Source: Mesorhizobium sp. RMAD-H1 (GTDB taxonomy: Bacteria > Pseudomonadota > Alphaproteobacteria > Rhizobiales > Rhizobiaceae). From it: a stretch of DNA of 64,000 nucleotides. The stretch lies in assembly GCF_014191375.1 (NCBI RefSeq), contig NZ_JACHWN010000001.1, positions 620,001 to 684,000 on the forward strand. Direction: 5' to 3'. Shown piece after piece: positions 8,997 to 17,500 of the stretch. The position numbers and the translations under genes are program-made. A model generated the notes under the pieces. The model saw nothing but the letters and a program-made list of their open reading frames with translations. It had not been told where the DNA came from and ran no database searches. How positions within the stretch are numbered: position 1 is the stretch's first letter; every line of letters starts with the position of its first letter.

Positions 8997-9650
8997 TCAG
9001 ACGAGTTGTTTCAGGTCCGGCAGGATCAAAGAGGGCGCATGGTCGAAATATTCGTCCGGCTGGTTGCTGCGGTTGATCCAGACGGTGCGGAAGCCGAATT
9101 TCGCGGCCCCCGCCACATCCCAGCGATTGGAAGACTGGAAGGAGATGGCATCGGGGTAGAGTCGCCATTCGGTGGTCACGAGATCGTAGACATCAGGATC
9201 CGTCTTGAAGCGCCGGATGGCTTCGACGGAGAAGACCTCGTCGAGCACGATATCGAGCGCGGCCGATTTCACAGCCGCATCCAGCATGGCCTGCGAGCCG
9301 TTGGAGAGGATGGCGAGCCGTGCGCCCCTGGCCTTCAGCGCCTTCAGCACGGCAGGCACTTCCGGATAGCAGTCGAGATGCCAATAGGCCTCGAGCAGGG
9401 CTTCGCGCAGGCTGCGGTCGGCGCTCGGCACTTTGGCGAAGGCGAAGTCGAGCGCCTGTTCCGTCAGCGTCCAGAAATCGGTGTAAGCCCCCATCAGGGT
9501 CCTGACCCAGGAATATTCCAGCTGCTTGGCGCGCCACAGTTCCGAAAGCAGTTGCCCGTCGGGGCCGATCCTGTCGGCATGGCGGCGCACCGCGGCATGC
9601 ACGTCGAACAGCGTGCCGTAGGCATCGAATACATAGGTGGAATAGGCCAT
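8997..9650 (-). CDS. Haloacid dehalogenase, type II (HAD superfamily)
   Basis: A 217-residue HAD hydrolase. Motif I is FDAYGTLFD with nucleophile Asp9; motif II is LAILSNGS near residues 112-118; a motif III lysine follows in RRFKTDP; and motif IV lies in the SSNRWDVAGAAKFG region. The DAYGTLFD start and the SNRWDxxGA signature are typical of type II (S)-2-haloacid dehalogenases, which hydrolyse 2-haloalkanoates. The physiological substrate here is unknown. The ATG at 9650 is preceded by a purine-rich GAGAGGAAAG. It is a single gene facing the L,D-transpeptidase. Confidence 0.88.
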   Translation of the reverse strand: MAYSTYVFDAYGTLFDVHAAVRRHADRIGPDGQLLSELWRAKQLEYSWVRTLMGAYTDFWTLTEQALDFAFAKVPSADRSLREALLEAYWHLDCYPEVPAVLKALKARGARLAILSNGSQAMLDAAVKSAALDIVLDEVFSVEAIRRFKTDPDVYDLVTTEWRLYPDAISFQSSNRWDVAGAAKFGFRTVWINRSNQPDEYFDHAPSLILPDLKQLV

Positions 9651-9891
9651 GCCCTGTCTTTCCTCTCGCCTTCGTCTGGTCCTCGAACGCTGTAGACCGG
9701 TGGTTCGTCCGGGCGTCCCTGCGCTGGCGCCTGAAACCGGAATTATCCTCCGGTGAATTCGATAATATTAGGTTCTCATTCCCGCCTTAAGCATTGCTCG
9801 GCGCAATGACCCGGCCTATGTAGCTCATGTAGCGATATTTCAGGCAGGTCATCGCCGTGCCTGTTTGCAGTCAGATAAGAGGAGAGTTCCC

Positions 9892-10491
9892 ATGGCTTTT
9901 GAATTGCCCGCACTGCCGTATGACTATGACGCCCTTGCACCGTTCATGTCGCGCGAGACGCTGGAATATCACCACGACAAGCACCATCAGGCCTATGTGA
10001 CCAATGGCAACAAGCTGCTTGAGGGCTCCGGTCTCGAGGGCAAGAGCCTCGAGGAGATCGTCAAGGAGAGCTACGGCAAGAACCAGGGCCTCTTCAACAA
10101 TGCCGGCCAGCACTACAACCACATCCATTTCTGGAAATGGATGAAGAAGGGCGGCGGCGGCAACAAGCTGCCGGGCAAGCTCGAGAAAGCCATTGATTCC
10201 GATCTCGGCGGCTATGACAAGTTCCGCGAGGACTTCCTCGCCGCCGGCGCGACGCAGTTCGGCTCCGGCTGGGCATGGCTACAGCTGAAGAACGGCAAGC
10301 TGGAGATCGCCAAGACGCCGAACGGTGAGAACCCGCTCGTCCACGGCGCCACCCCGCTGCTCGGCGTCGATGTATGGGAGCACTCCTACTATATCGATTA
10401 CCGCAATGCCCGCCCGAAATATCTCGAAGCCTTCGTCGACAGCCTCGTCAACTGGGACTATGTGCTCGAGCTCTACGAAAAGGCCGCCTGA
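9892..10491 (+). CDS. sodB: Superoxide dismutase, Fe type
   Basis: A 199-residue Fe/Mn superoxide dismutase that converts superoxide to peroxide and oxygen in the cytoplasm. Metal ligands by alignment to the family: His27 (LEYHHDKHH), His77 (YNHIHFW), Asp160 and His164 (DVWEHSYYIDY). Gln73 in FNNAGQ occupies the position of the catalytic glutamine in Fe-type rather than Mn-type enzymes. There is no signal peptide. The ATG at 9892 has GAGGAGAG upstream; the in-frame ATG at 9865 would add nine residues not seen in the family. A strong intrinsic terminator follows. Confidence 0.96.
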   Translation: MAFELPALPYDYDALAPFMSRETLEYHHDKHHQAYVTNGNKLLEGSGLEGKSLEEIVKESYGKNQGLFNNAGQHYNHIHFWKWMKKGGGGNKLPGKLEKAIDSDLGGYDKFREDFLAAGATQFGSGWAWLQLKNGKLEIAKTPNGENPLVHGATPLLGVDVWEHSYYIDYRNARPKYLEAFVDSLVNWDYVLELYEKAA

Positions 10492-10514
10492 TCGGCTTGT
10501 CGCAGGACTTTCCG

Positions 10515-10542
10515 AAAAACCCCGGCTCTGCCGGGGTTTTTT
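10515..10542 (+). terminator. Rho-independent terminator of sodB
   Basis: Stem CCCCGGC / GCCGGGG with loop TCT (10520-10536), flanked by an A-run on the left and a six-base T-run on the right, 23 bases after the sodB stop. Confidence 0.92.
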
Positions 10543-10658
10543 ATAATGTGATTTTCATGATCAGGTTTATCACGGAGGTGTGAGGTCCCTGGCCGCATGA
10601 AATGTCACAGAATGACGCTCGAAATGCCTTGTCTTATCGTCGATTCTGGAGGGAATTC

Positions 10659-11096
10659 ATGCGCAAACTGGTCTGTGTGGCCGCTCTTTTTCTCGCTTCC
10701 GGCGGTCTCGCTCACGCGGATGTCGTTGCCGATCGCCAGGCTATCATGAAAGGCATCGGACAGTCGGTCCGCACCATCGCCCCGATGGTGAAAGGTGAAA
10801 AGCCCTTCGAGGCTGGTGCGGCTTCGGACGCGCTTTCGAAGCTTAATGAATATGCGCAGAAGATCGATGTCGAGGCCCTGTTCCCCAAGGGATCGGACAC
10901 CGGCGATACCACGGCCTCGCCGAGGATCTGGGAGGATATGCCGGGCTTCAAGGCCAAGACCGACAAGTTCAAGGCCGATGTGGCGGCGGCGGTTGCGGCC
11001 AACCCGCATGATCTCGATGCGCTGAAGACCCAGTTCCAGGCGATTTCCTCCAATTGCAGCGGATGCCACCAGGATTTCCGCATAAAGAAGAACTGA
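10659..11096 (+). CDS. Class II (c'/c556-type) periplasmic cytochrome c
   Basis: A 145-residue exported protein with a Sec signal (MRKLVCVAALFLASGGLAHA, cleavage after residue 20). The body is a four-helix bundle with the single haem-binding motif CSGCH near the C-terminus (C133, C136, H137), as in cytochromes c' and c556. It is likely a periplasmic electron carrier. The next gene begins 16 bases downstream and encodes a dihaem cytochrome, so the two form an operon. The ATG at 10659 follows CTGGAGGG and produces a perfect signal peptide; the ATG at 10602 does not. Confidence 0.92.
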   Translation: MRKLVCVAALFLASGGLAHADVVADRQAIMKGIGQSVRTIAPMVKGEKPFEAGAASDALSKLNEYAQKIDVEALFPKGSDTGDTTASPRIWEDMPGFKAKTDKFKADVAAAVAANPHDLDALKTQFQAISSNCSGCHQDFRIKKN

Positions 11097-11112
11097 CGCG
11101 GCAAGGAGCGAT

Positions 11113-12051
11113 ATGCTGCGAAAGCTGATCGGTTCTGTCGCCATTCTGGCCGTTGCCGCCGTTGCCGGGGTCTGGTTTCTCTCGGCTCCGCAGCGCGTCG
11201 ATGCAGAGGTTCTGGCCAAGCTGGCGCCCGGCGATCCCGTCAACGGCGAAACCATGTTCTGGGCGGGCGGCTGCACCTCCTGCCACGCTGCGCCGGGCGC
11301 GGAAGGCGATGCCCGGCTGGTGCTCTCAGGCGGGCGTGAAATCGTCTCCGCCTTTGGCACCTTCGTCGCTCCCAACATATCGCCATCGCCGCAGGGCATA
11401 GGCGGCTGGACGCTTGCGGATTTCGTCAACGCGATGATGGAAGGGGTGGCGCCGGACGGCAGCCATCTCTATCCCTCTTTTCCCTATACGTCCTATACCC
11501 GCATGAAGCCGCAGGACGTCGCCGATCTCTTCGCCTATATGAAGACCCTGCCGCCATCCGATCGCGTGGCCGGCCCGCACCGGCTCGGTTTTCCCTATAA
11601 CATCCGCCGCGGCATCGGCCTGTGGAAACGCCTCTACCTCTCGCCAGAGCCGGTGGTGGCGCTGGCCGATGCGTCGGACGCGGTCAGACGTGGGCAATAT
11701 CTGGTCGAGGGGCCCGGCCATTGCGGCGAGTGCCATACGCCGCGCAACGCATTCGGCGGGCTCGACAAATCACGCTGGTTGGCGGGCGCTATATCGCCGG
11801 AAATCGGCCCCGGGGGCAGGCAGGGCATCATTCCCAATATCACCGGCGGGGAGGGCGGCATCGGTGACTGGAGCGAGAGTGATATCGCCTATGCGCTCGA
11901 AAGCGGCTTCACGCCGGATTACGATTCCCTCGGCGGGTCCATGACCGATGTGGTCACGAATATGAGCAGGCTGTCCGCCGGCGACCGGGAAGCCATCGCC
12001 GCCTATCTCAAGGCCGTTCCGGGTCATCCCGACGGCTATCCGGCAAACTGA
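11113..12051 (+). CDS. Membrane-anchored dihaem cytochrome c
   Basis: A 312-residue protein with an N-terminal membrane anchor (about residues 6-24) and two haem c sites: CTSCH (C54, C57, H58) and CGECH (C204, C207, H208). The tandem cytochrome c domains resemble the cytochrome subunits of alcohol or gluconate dehydrogenases, but no dehydrogenase gene is adjacent. It probably takes or hands over electrons with the monohaem cytochrome encoded 16 bases upstream. Start ATG at 11113 with GGAGCG before it. The electron donor is unknown. Confidence 0.9.
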   Translation: MLRKLIGSVAILAVAAVAGVWFLSAPQRVDAEVLAKLAPGDPVNGETMFWAGGCTSCHAAPGAEGDARLVLSGGREIVSAFGTFVAPNISPSPQGIGGWTLADFVNAMMEGVAPDGSHLYPSFPYTSYTRMKPQDVADLFAYMKTLPPSDRVAGPHRLGFPYNIRRGIGLWKRLYLSPEPVVALADASDAVRRGQYLVEGPGHCGECHTPRNAFGGLDKSRWLAGAISPEIGPGGRQGIIPNITGGEGGIGDWSESDIAYALESGFTPDYDSLGGSMTDVVTNMSRLSAGDREAIAAYLKAVPGHPDGYPAN

Positions 12052-12056
12052 AGGGA

Positions 12057-12386
12057 TCAGCGTATCCGGCAGGAGGCGGCGCGTGGCGCGCCGGCGTCAT
12101 ATTTGCTCTGCATGGTGTAGAGCCAGCCGCGGCATTCCTCCATCGAGGTGAAGCAGCGGTAGCGGTCGACCGGCATGCGGGCATCGCCGTCGGTAAGGAA
12201 GGGCGATTCCGTCTCGCCGCTGAAAATGCCGACGATCACGCCGCTGCCGCGCGGGGGCGTATTGCAGCGCTCGCCGGCATGCTCGCTCACATTCTTGAGG
12301 ACCGCCGCTTCAGCGGGCGCGGAAAAGCCGAATGATTGCAGGATCACGGCCGATCCTGCGAGAAAGGCAAAAGCGATGTGTTTCAT
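12057..12386 (-). CDS. Small secreted cysteine-containing protein, unknown function
   Basis: A 109-residue protein with a Sec signal peptide (residues 1-27, ending APAEA). The mature part has four cysteines (in ERCNTPPR, RYRCFTS, MEECRGWL and ASCRIR), which could make two periplasmic disulphides. The C-terminal pattern, aromatic-Cys then Glu-Cys then a final Cys, resembles small DUF3551-like exported proteins of Rhizobiales, but I am not sure of the family. It converges on the dihaem cytochrome gene with a 5-base gap. The 244-bp gap 12387-12630 beyond it shows nothing recognisable. Confidence 0.7.
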   Translation of the reverse strand: MKHIAFAFLAGSAVILQSFGFSAPAEAAVLKNVSEHAGERCNTPPRGSGVIVGIFSGETESPFLTDGDARMPVDRYRCFTSMEECRGWLYTMQSKYDAGAPRAASCRIR

Positions 12387-12630
12387 GGTCTCGAAACCTT
12401 CAGGTGCGCCGAATGCGCCATGATAACCTGAAATCGGGCCGAAATGTTCCTGTGCCCGCCGCTGCCGCGAAACATGACTAATGCCGTGCTACTTCGGGCA
12501 GAGCGATGCTTCTCGTTCCATCGCTGTCCCTATTTCCACCATAGCGGCCGTGGCCTCGCCCTTTCCACTATTCCAATGCTGCAGAATGATAAGGCGTTTC
12601 GTCAAAACAGAATCGCTCCGTCAATCCACC

Positions 12631-14760
12631 TCAAGCCGCCGTCTGGCCCGCCACCTTTGCCGCCGTCTTTCCCGTCACTTTCAGGGCGAAGGCATAATTA
12701 TGGGCCACTTCCTCGAGCCGTGAGAAACGTCCCGAAGCGCCGGCATGACCGGCATCCATATTGATGCGGAAGAGAACAGGATTATCGTCCGTCTTCAGCT
12801 CCCTGAGCTTGGCAACCCACTTCGCCGGCTCCCAATAGGTGACGCGAGGGTCGGTAAGACCGGCTGCCGCCAGGATCGGCGGATAGGCCTGCGCGTCGAC
12901 ATTGGAATAGGGGCAATAGGAGGCGATATAGCAATAATCCGCTTCCGACGTGATGGGGTTTCCCCATTCCGGCCATTCCAGCGGCGTCAGCGGCAGGGTT
13001 TCGTCGAGGATCGTGTTGAGAACATCGACGAACGGCACCTCGGCAATGATGCCGCCGAAGGCCTGCGGCGCCATATTGGCAACCGCTCCCACCAGCAATC
13101 CGCCGGCCGAGCCCCCATGTGCGACGATGCGGTCATGGCTGGTGAATTTCCCGGCGGCCAGATGCCCGGCCGCGGCGATGAAATCCGTGAAGGTGTTCTT
13201 CTTCTTGTCGCGCTTGCCGTTCTCGTACCAGGCGAAGCCCTTGTCCTTGCCCCCGCGTATATGCGCGATGGCATAGACGAAGCCGCGATCGACCAGCGAC
13301 AGGCAATTGGTGTTGAAGCTCGCCGGAATGGTGAGGCCATAGGAACCGTAGCCGTAAAGCAGGCACGGCGCCGAACCGTCGAGCGGCGTATCGCAGCGGT
13401 AGAGGATCGAGACGGGAACGAGCTCGCCATCAGGCGCAGGCGCGAGGAGCCGTCGGGTCACATAATTATCGGGATTGTGCCCGGAGGGCACTTCCTGCGT
13501 CTTGAGCAGCCGGCGCTCGCGCGTCCGCATGTTGTAATCGAATTCCTGGGCCGGGGTCGTCATCGAGGAATAGGAGAAGCGGATGACCTCGGTGTCGTAT
13601 TCCGCGCTTCCGATGAGCCCCAGCGAATAGGCCTCCTCCTCGAAGGCGATGGCATGCTCCTCGCCCGTCTCGCGGTGGCGCACCATGATGCGCGGCAGGC
13701 CCTGGCTCCGCTCCAGCCAGACCAGGAAATCGCGATAGGCGGAATGGCTGAGGATGATCGTGCCTGGCTTTTCCGGCACCACCTCGCTCCAGTTTTCCCG
13801 TTCCGGCGCATTGACGGGCGCACTCATGATCTTGAAATCCTTGGCGCCGTCTATGTTGGTCAGGATGAAGAAGACGTCTCCGCCTTCGCTGAGACTGTAC
13901 TCCACGCCGGTCTCGCGCCTGGCGACCAGCCGCGGCCTGGCAGCCGGATCATTTGCCGGAATGATCCATTCTTCCGAGGTTTCGTGATCGCCGATGGCGA
14001 TAAAGATGAAATCGTCGAGGCTGGAGCCGCTGACGCTCATGAAGAAGCCGGGATCCGGTTCCTCATGCACCAGAACATCGTCCTGCTGCGGCGTGCCGAT
14101 CCGGTGATAATAGAGCTTCGACGGACGGTGGTTGTCGTCGACCCGGGTATAGAAGAAACCTTCGCCCGCCGCGTCCCACACGCCGCCGCCGCTGGTGTCG
14201 GTGACGAAATCGTCGAGGTCGGCCAGCGTGTCGAGATCGCGGACCTTCAGCGAAAAGAATTCCGAGCCCTTGTCGTCGAAGCCCCAGATGAGGCGCTTGT
14301 GGTCGGGCGAGTGATCGGTAGAGGAAAGGCGGAAATAGGCCTTGCCCTGCGCTTCCAGATCGCCATCGAGCAGGATCGTCTCCTCGCCGCCCTCACGCGG
14401 CGTGCGGAAGAAGCGCGGCTGCTCGCCGCCCTTCTTATAGGATGTGCCGTAGGCATAAGGCCCGTCCTTGTAGGGAACGGAGGAATCGTCCTCCTTTATC
14501 CGCCCTTTCATCTCGGCAAAGAGCACCTCCCGCAGCTTGTTCGTATCCTCCATCAGGGCCGTCTGATAGGCATTTTCGGCCTCCAGATGCTTGCGGATTT
14601 CCGGAGCAAGCACCGAGGGATCCTTGAAGACCTCCTGCCAGTTCGGCGCGCGCAGCCAGGCGTAATCGTCGGTGCGGGTGATGCCGTGACGGGTATCGCT
14701 GACGGTTTTCTTCTCGGTAACGGGGGCGGGCAGGTGAGGGAAAACGGAGGCTTTGGTCAT
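12631..14760 (-). CDS. ptrB: Oligopeptidase B (S9A prolyl oligopeptidase family)
   Basis: A 709-residue cytoplasmic serine peptidase with an N-terminal beta-propeller (about 80-430) and a C-terminal alpha/beta hydrolase domain. The catalytic triad by motif is Ser551 in GGSAGG, Asp637 in LTDPRV and His672 in DAGHAG. Oligopeptidase B cleaves short peptides after basic residues; distinguishing it from other S9A enzymes rests on overall resemblance (DTRHG and DDYAWLR near the N-terminus). The ATG at 14760 follows AGGAAT; an upstream in-frame ATG at 14787 adds nine unlikely residues. It is followed in the same orientation by no further gene. Confidence 0.92.
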   Translation of the reverse strand: MTKASVFPHLPAPVTEKKTVSDTRHGITRTDDYAWLRAPNWQEVFKDPSVLAPEIRKHLEAENAYQTALMEDTNKLREVLFAEMKGRIKEDDSSVPYKDGPYAYGTSYKKGGEQPRFFRTPREGGEETILLDGDLEAQGKAYFRLSSTDHSPDHKRLIWGFDDKGSEFFSLKVRDLDTLADLDDFVTDTSGGGVWDAAGEGFFYTRVDDNHRPSKLYYHRIGTPQQDDVLVHEEPDPGFFMSVSGSSLDDFIFIAIGDHETSEEWIIPANDPAARPRLVARRETGVEYSLSEGGDVFFILTNIDGAKDFKIMSAPVNAPERENWSEVVPEKPGTIILSHSAYRDFLVWLERSQGLPRIMVRHRETGEEHAIAFEEEAYSLGLIGSAEYDTEVIRFSYSSMTTPAQEFDYNMRTRERRLLKTQEVPSGHNPDNYVTRRLLAPAPDGELVPVSILYRCDTPLDGSAPCLLYGYGSYGLTIPASFNTNCLSLVDRGFVYAIAHIRGGKDKGFAWYENGKRDKKKNTFTDFIAAAGHLAAGKFTSHDRIVAHGGSAGGLLVGAVANMAPQAFGGIIAEVPFVDVLNTILDETLPLTPLEWPEWGNPITSEADYCYIASYCPYSNVDAQAYPPILAAAGLTDPRVTYWEPAKWVAKLRELKTDDNPVLFRINMDAGHAGASGRFSRLEEVAHNYAFALKVTGKTAAKVAGQTAA

Positions 14761-14834
14761 TATTATTCCTGGGATGAAACATATCAATTAGCCGTCCGGA
14801 TGGGAAACCGGACGGGCGTCATGGGCCGGGAAGC

Positions 14835-15254
14835 TCAATCCTCGTCGAATATCAATGCGTGCCCGTTCATGCAATAACGCAGGCCCGTAGGCGGCGGCCC
14901 ATCGGGAAAGACATGGCCGAGATGCGCGTCGCAGTCGGCGCAGCGGATTTCGGTGCGGACCATGCCATAGGAACGATCCTCGAAGGCATTGACGGCATCG
15001 GGCTCGATCGGCTCGAAGAAGCTCGGCCATCCCGTGCCTGAATCATACTTGGCTTCGGAGCGGTAAAGCGGCCGGCAGCAGCACACGCATTTATATGTTC
15101 CTTTCAGCTTGCTGTCGAAATTGGGGCTGGAGAACGCGCGTTCGGTGCCGTGTTGACGCGTGATTTGATATTGGATCGGTGTCAGCTGCTCGCGCCATTC
15201 CGCATCGCTTTTGACCACTTTCAGCGGCCTCGCCGGGGTCTTGGTCGTGCTCAT
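14835..15254 (-). CDS. msrB: Peptide-methionine (R)-S-oxide reductase MsrB
   Basis: A 139-residue enzyme that reduces methionine-R-sulfoxide in proteins. The nucleophile is Cys128 in RYCMNG. The zinc site is made by Cys56/Cys59 (CVCC) and Cys105/Cys108 (CADC), and the GTGWPSF and GHVFPDG signatures are intact. Length is normal for MsrB. Start ATG at 15254 with AAAGGA upstream. It lies 74 bases upstream of the oligopeptidase gene on the same strand, so they may share a transcript. With sodB nearby it is part of a loosely grouped oxidative-damage set. Confidence 0.95.
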   Translation of the reverse strand: MSTTKTPARPLKVVKSDAEWREQLTPIQYQITRQHGTERAFSSPNFDSKLKGTYKCVCCCRPLYRSEAKYDSGTGWPSFFEPIEPDAVNAFEDRSYGMVRTEIRCADCDAHLGHVFPDGPPPTGLRYCMNGHALIFDED

Positions 15255-15795
15255 GGAATTATCCTTTCGTGAAGCAGGTGCCCCTCACAATCTAGAGCAT
15301 AGGTCCCTTATTTAAAACCAGTTCCGTTTCACGGAAGAGGGGCCTGCATGGCAGGTGGCGGGTTCGATGTAGTTATTGGCCAGAACCCCTACGCCTTAAA
15401 GCAAAACCGCTTAGGCAGAATAGTTCTAAAAGAGGGGCTGATGCGTTCCATTTATCCGCATGTTTCGTCAAGCGCGGTTCTCCCAATCCGCTATCAGACC
15501 GACTCTTTTGCAACTATTTTGACGAAAACCGTAAGAGTTGGTCCGCTTTGCCAGAAATTTGACGTAATGCTCCGCTTTTTGGAGAAAGCTACATCGAATG
15601 TTTGAGGCTGCGCTCCACCAATGGCATCGATTGACTTGAAAATATAGAAAATAGAGACTGGAACAAATATTCGAACAACTTCTAGGGGATATTTTACTGC
15701 TGTCGCGCGAATGAAGAATTAGTAGTACAATCCCTAAGCTGTATTTTTACTTGATTAAATATTGGAAAGAAAAAGGAAATTAGAGTACAATTTAT
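15255..15795. other. Gene-free AT-rich leader region upstream of mucR
   Basis: Between the divergent msrB and mucR starts lie about 700 bases without a convincing gene. The stretch 15600-15800 is much more AT-rich than the surroundings. AGTACAAT occurs twice exactly 60 bases apart (15724-15731 and 15784-15791). The one 85-codon reading frame (15348-15605) has no plausible domain or ribosome site. MucR/Ros proteins bind AT-rich degenerate sites including their own promoters, so this may be the autoregulatory region; a small RNA cannot be excluded. Confidence 0.5.
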
Positions 15796-15824
15796 TTGAC
15801 AGATCGCTTTTCCTTGGCGATATG
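15796..15824 (+). promoter_or_regulatory. Candidate sigma70-type promoter of mucR
   Basis: TTGACA (15796-15801), 17-base spacer, then GATATG (15819-15824). This would give a leader of about 125 nt before the mucR start codon. Confidence 0.45.
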
Positions 15825-15955
15825 GTCGCCTCGCGCGGGATGGGCTGGCACAGCCAAATCGAATCAATCGATCTGTTGCCTGCATTTGAAGAGTGGATGC
15901 CCTCACGGGGAATATCTCGGATAGGAGCCGTGAGCGTAATAATAAGGAAAGATTG

Positions 15956-16387
15956 ATGGAACATCTGGATGTTAACGATTCTGCCGAGGACGTACTGCTT
16001 GGTCTGACTGCAGAAGTAGTCGCTGCTTATGTGAGCAACAATTCCATTCGTGCCGGTGAGCTACCGTCGCTGATCGCGGAAGTTCACGCTGCTTTCGGTC
16101 GCGTGGGAGTTCGCGAAGAGGCGGCGCCGGTTATCGAGAAGCCGAAGCCTGCAGTCAATCCCAAGCGATCCGTCTCGGATGATTACATCATATGCCTTGA
16201 GGACGGTAAGAAGTTCAAGTCGCTCAAGCGTCATCTGATGACGCATTACAACATGACGCCGGAGCAGTATCGCGAGAAGTGGGACCTGGATCCCAGCTAT
16301 CCCATGGTGGCGCCGAACTATGCAGCCGCCCGCTCGCAGCTGGCGAAGAAGATGGGCCTTGGCCGTAAGCGCGGCAAGCGCTCCTGA
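15956..16387 (+). CDS. mucR: MucR/Ros-family zinc-finger transcriptional regulator
   Basis: A 143-residue global regulator that in rhizobia controls exopolysaccharide, motility and virulence or symbiosis genes, binding AT-rich DNA. The single prokaryotic zinc finger has C80, D83, H93 and H97 (CLEDGKKFKSLKRHLMTHYN). In the Ros archetype the second ligand is a cysteine; Asp at this position is known in some MucR-type homologues. The N-terminal region (residues 12-50) is the oligomerisation part, and the C-terminal basic tail (GLGRKRGKRS) is typical. The ATG at 15956 has AAGGAAAG upstream; the earlier ATG at 15893 lacks family support. Confidence 0.94.
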   Translation: MEHLDVNDSAEDVLLGLTAEVVAAYVSNNSIRAGELPSLIAEVHAAFGRVGVREEAAPVIEKPKPAVNPKRSVSDDYIICLEDGKKFKSLKRHLMTHYNMTPEQYREKWDLDPSYPMVAPNYAAARSQLAKKMGLGRKRGKRS

Positions 16388-16456
16388 TGTGTCCGGCCTT
16401 GCCGCGGTTGGACCGGAGAATTCCGGTCTTTCCGCGGGCTTTTCCGTATGGTGCAG

Positions 16457-16488
16457 AAAACGGCGTCCTGGCGCCGTTTTTCTTTTTT
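16457..16488 (+). terminator. Rho-independent terminator of mucR
   Basis: Perfect 9-bp stem AAAACGGCG / CGCCGTTTT with loop TCCTGG, followed by a T-rich tail (TTTTTCTTTTTT), about 70 bases after the mucR stop. Confidence 0.9.
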
Positions 16489-16501
16489 GTCAGGGCGTGG
16501 T

Positions 16502-16819
16502 TTAGGAACCGACCGCCCGAATTGCGTCGGCAGGTGCCGTCAGGGATATTTTCAGCTTATCCAGCGCCTGTTTGAGCGCGATGTGCCGGTTGAGATCGTA
16601 GCTCCAGTGGCCGCGCACGCCTTTCATCCGTTCGCGTTCGATCAGCCGTGCCAGGCGGCGGGCCGCACCGGTTTTCTCCTGTGGCGAAGCGGCAAGCAAT
16701 GCGTCGAAATCGATGCCGCATAAGATCTGCAGCGCGGCGCGCTGCATGGCTTCTCCGCGCCGTCGTTCCTTCGATGCCAGAAAAGCCCGGCATTCCATTG
16801 CGAGATGATCACTTTTCAT
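16502..16819 (-). CDS. Conserved-looking small cytoplasmic protein, unknown function
   Basis: A 105-residue, charged, largely helical protein with no signal peptide or membrane segment. It has one cysteine in ILCGIDFDAL and a second in MECRAFL near the N-terminus, and a basic stretch RRLARLIERERMKG. I do not recognise a family. It converges on the mucR terminator, which may serve both strands. The ATG at 16819 is the first in-frame start. Codon usage resembles that of neighbouring genes, which supports a real gene. Confidence 0.6.
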   Translation of the reverse strand: MKSDHLAMECRAFLASKERRRGEAMQRAALQILCGIDFDALLAASPQEKTGAARRLARLIERERMKGVRGHWSYDLNRHIALKQALDKLKISLTAPADAIRAVGS

Positions 16820-16974
16820 GACTGCTGCCCGTTGTTGATGGACGGACAGTCTCGCCCGGTTGCGGAGAGCGGGGATAAATTCCTACGCTGCGTTGCCTCG
16901 GTGTGGATCGCCTTTCAATTAAATTTGGGAAAACGCAGCGAATAGTCCCAAGGAAGTGGGGAAGGGTGAAAAAC

Positions 16975-16983
16975 TTATCCACG
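16975..16983 (+). promoter_or_regulatory. Near-consensus DnaA box upstream of the orphan DnaA-domain gene
   Basis: TTATCCACG matches the DnaA-box consensus TTATCCACA at eight of nine positions. It lies 55 bases before the start codon of a gene encoding a free-standing DnaA domain IV. A possible -10 element TATAAG (17000-17005) follows, placing the box near the -35 position. Binding by DnaA or by the orphan protein itself is inference. Confidence 0.55.
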
Positions 16984-17038
16984 CGATTGCCAAGGCCATT
17001 ATAAGAAGATATTCCTATTTCCAGCAGAGGGAAAAAGA

Positions 17039-17500
17039 ATGTCTTCGGTGTTTTCCGGTGTGATCCACACGCGATCCGAGGCTGTCGACGCTCTGGTCGC
17101 AATGGCCGTGAAGCATGGACGCTGCGTAGTCATCGACAAGCCTTCGGTCGGGGAGGGCCGTCGCAGGAATCTGCCCCGCGTCCGGATGATCGAAGCCTGC
17201 GATGCCTTCATCGATATTCTGGCTGCCTATTTCGGCGTTCCGGGAAGCGAATTGCGCTCCTGCGACCGCTGCCGGCGTGAAATCGCGCGGGTCCGGCAGA
17301 TCGGCATGTATGTCGCGCACACGCTGTTCGGCATGACCATGACCGAAGTGGCGCAGGGTTTCGCCCGCGATCGCTCCACGGTCATGCATGCGTGCCATTT
17401 GATCGAGGACATGCGGGAGGACAGGGAATTCGATGCGATTCTCGCCGCCTTCGAGCGCCTCTCCGCCGCGACCTTCCTGAGCGAGGGGAGGAACATATGA
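17039..17500 (+). CDS. Stand-alone DnaA domain IV-like helix-turn-helix protein
   Basis: A 153-residue protein. Residues about 60-140 match DnaA domain IV, the double-stranded DnaA-box-binding domain: an IDILAAYFGV helix, a basic loop ending in RVRQ, then the helix-turn-helix MTEVAQGFARDRSTVMHAC. There is no AAA+ domain, Walker motif or domain I, so it cannot initiate replication like DnaA. In E. coli DnaA the recognition segment reads DHTT; here it is DRST, so specificity may differ. The stop overlaps the downstream DUF6456 gene by 4 bases, indicating coupled translation. A DnaA-box-like sequence lies just upstream. Function unknown. Confidence 0.8.
   Translation: MSSVFSGVIHTRSEAVDALVAMAVKHGRCVVIDKPSVGEGRRRNLPRVRMIEACDAFIDILAAYFGVPGSELRSCDRCRREIARVRQIGMYVAHTLFGMTMTEVAQGFARDRSTVMHACHLIEDMREDREFDAILAAFERLSAATFLSEGRNI

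Noticed and set aside
12745-14877. 710-codon open frame opposite oligopeptidase B
   Set aside because: Antisense shadow; the real gene on the minus strand has an intact catalytic triad.
15348-15605. 85-codon frame in the mucR leader
   Set aside because: No ribosome site, no hydrophobic or structural pattern and unusual codon use; treated as non-coding.
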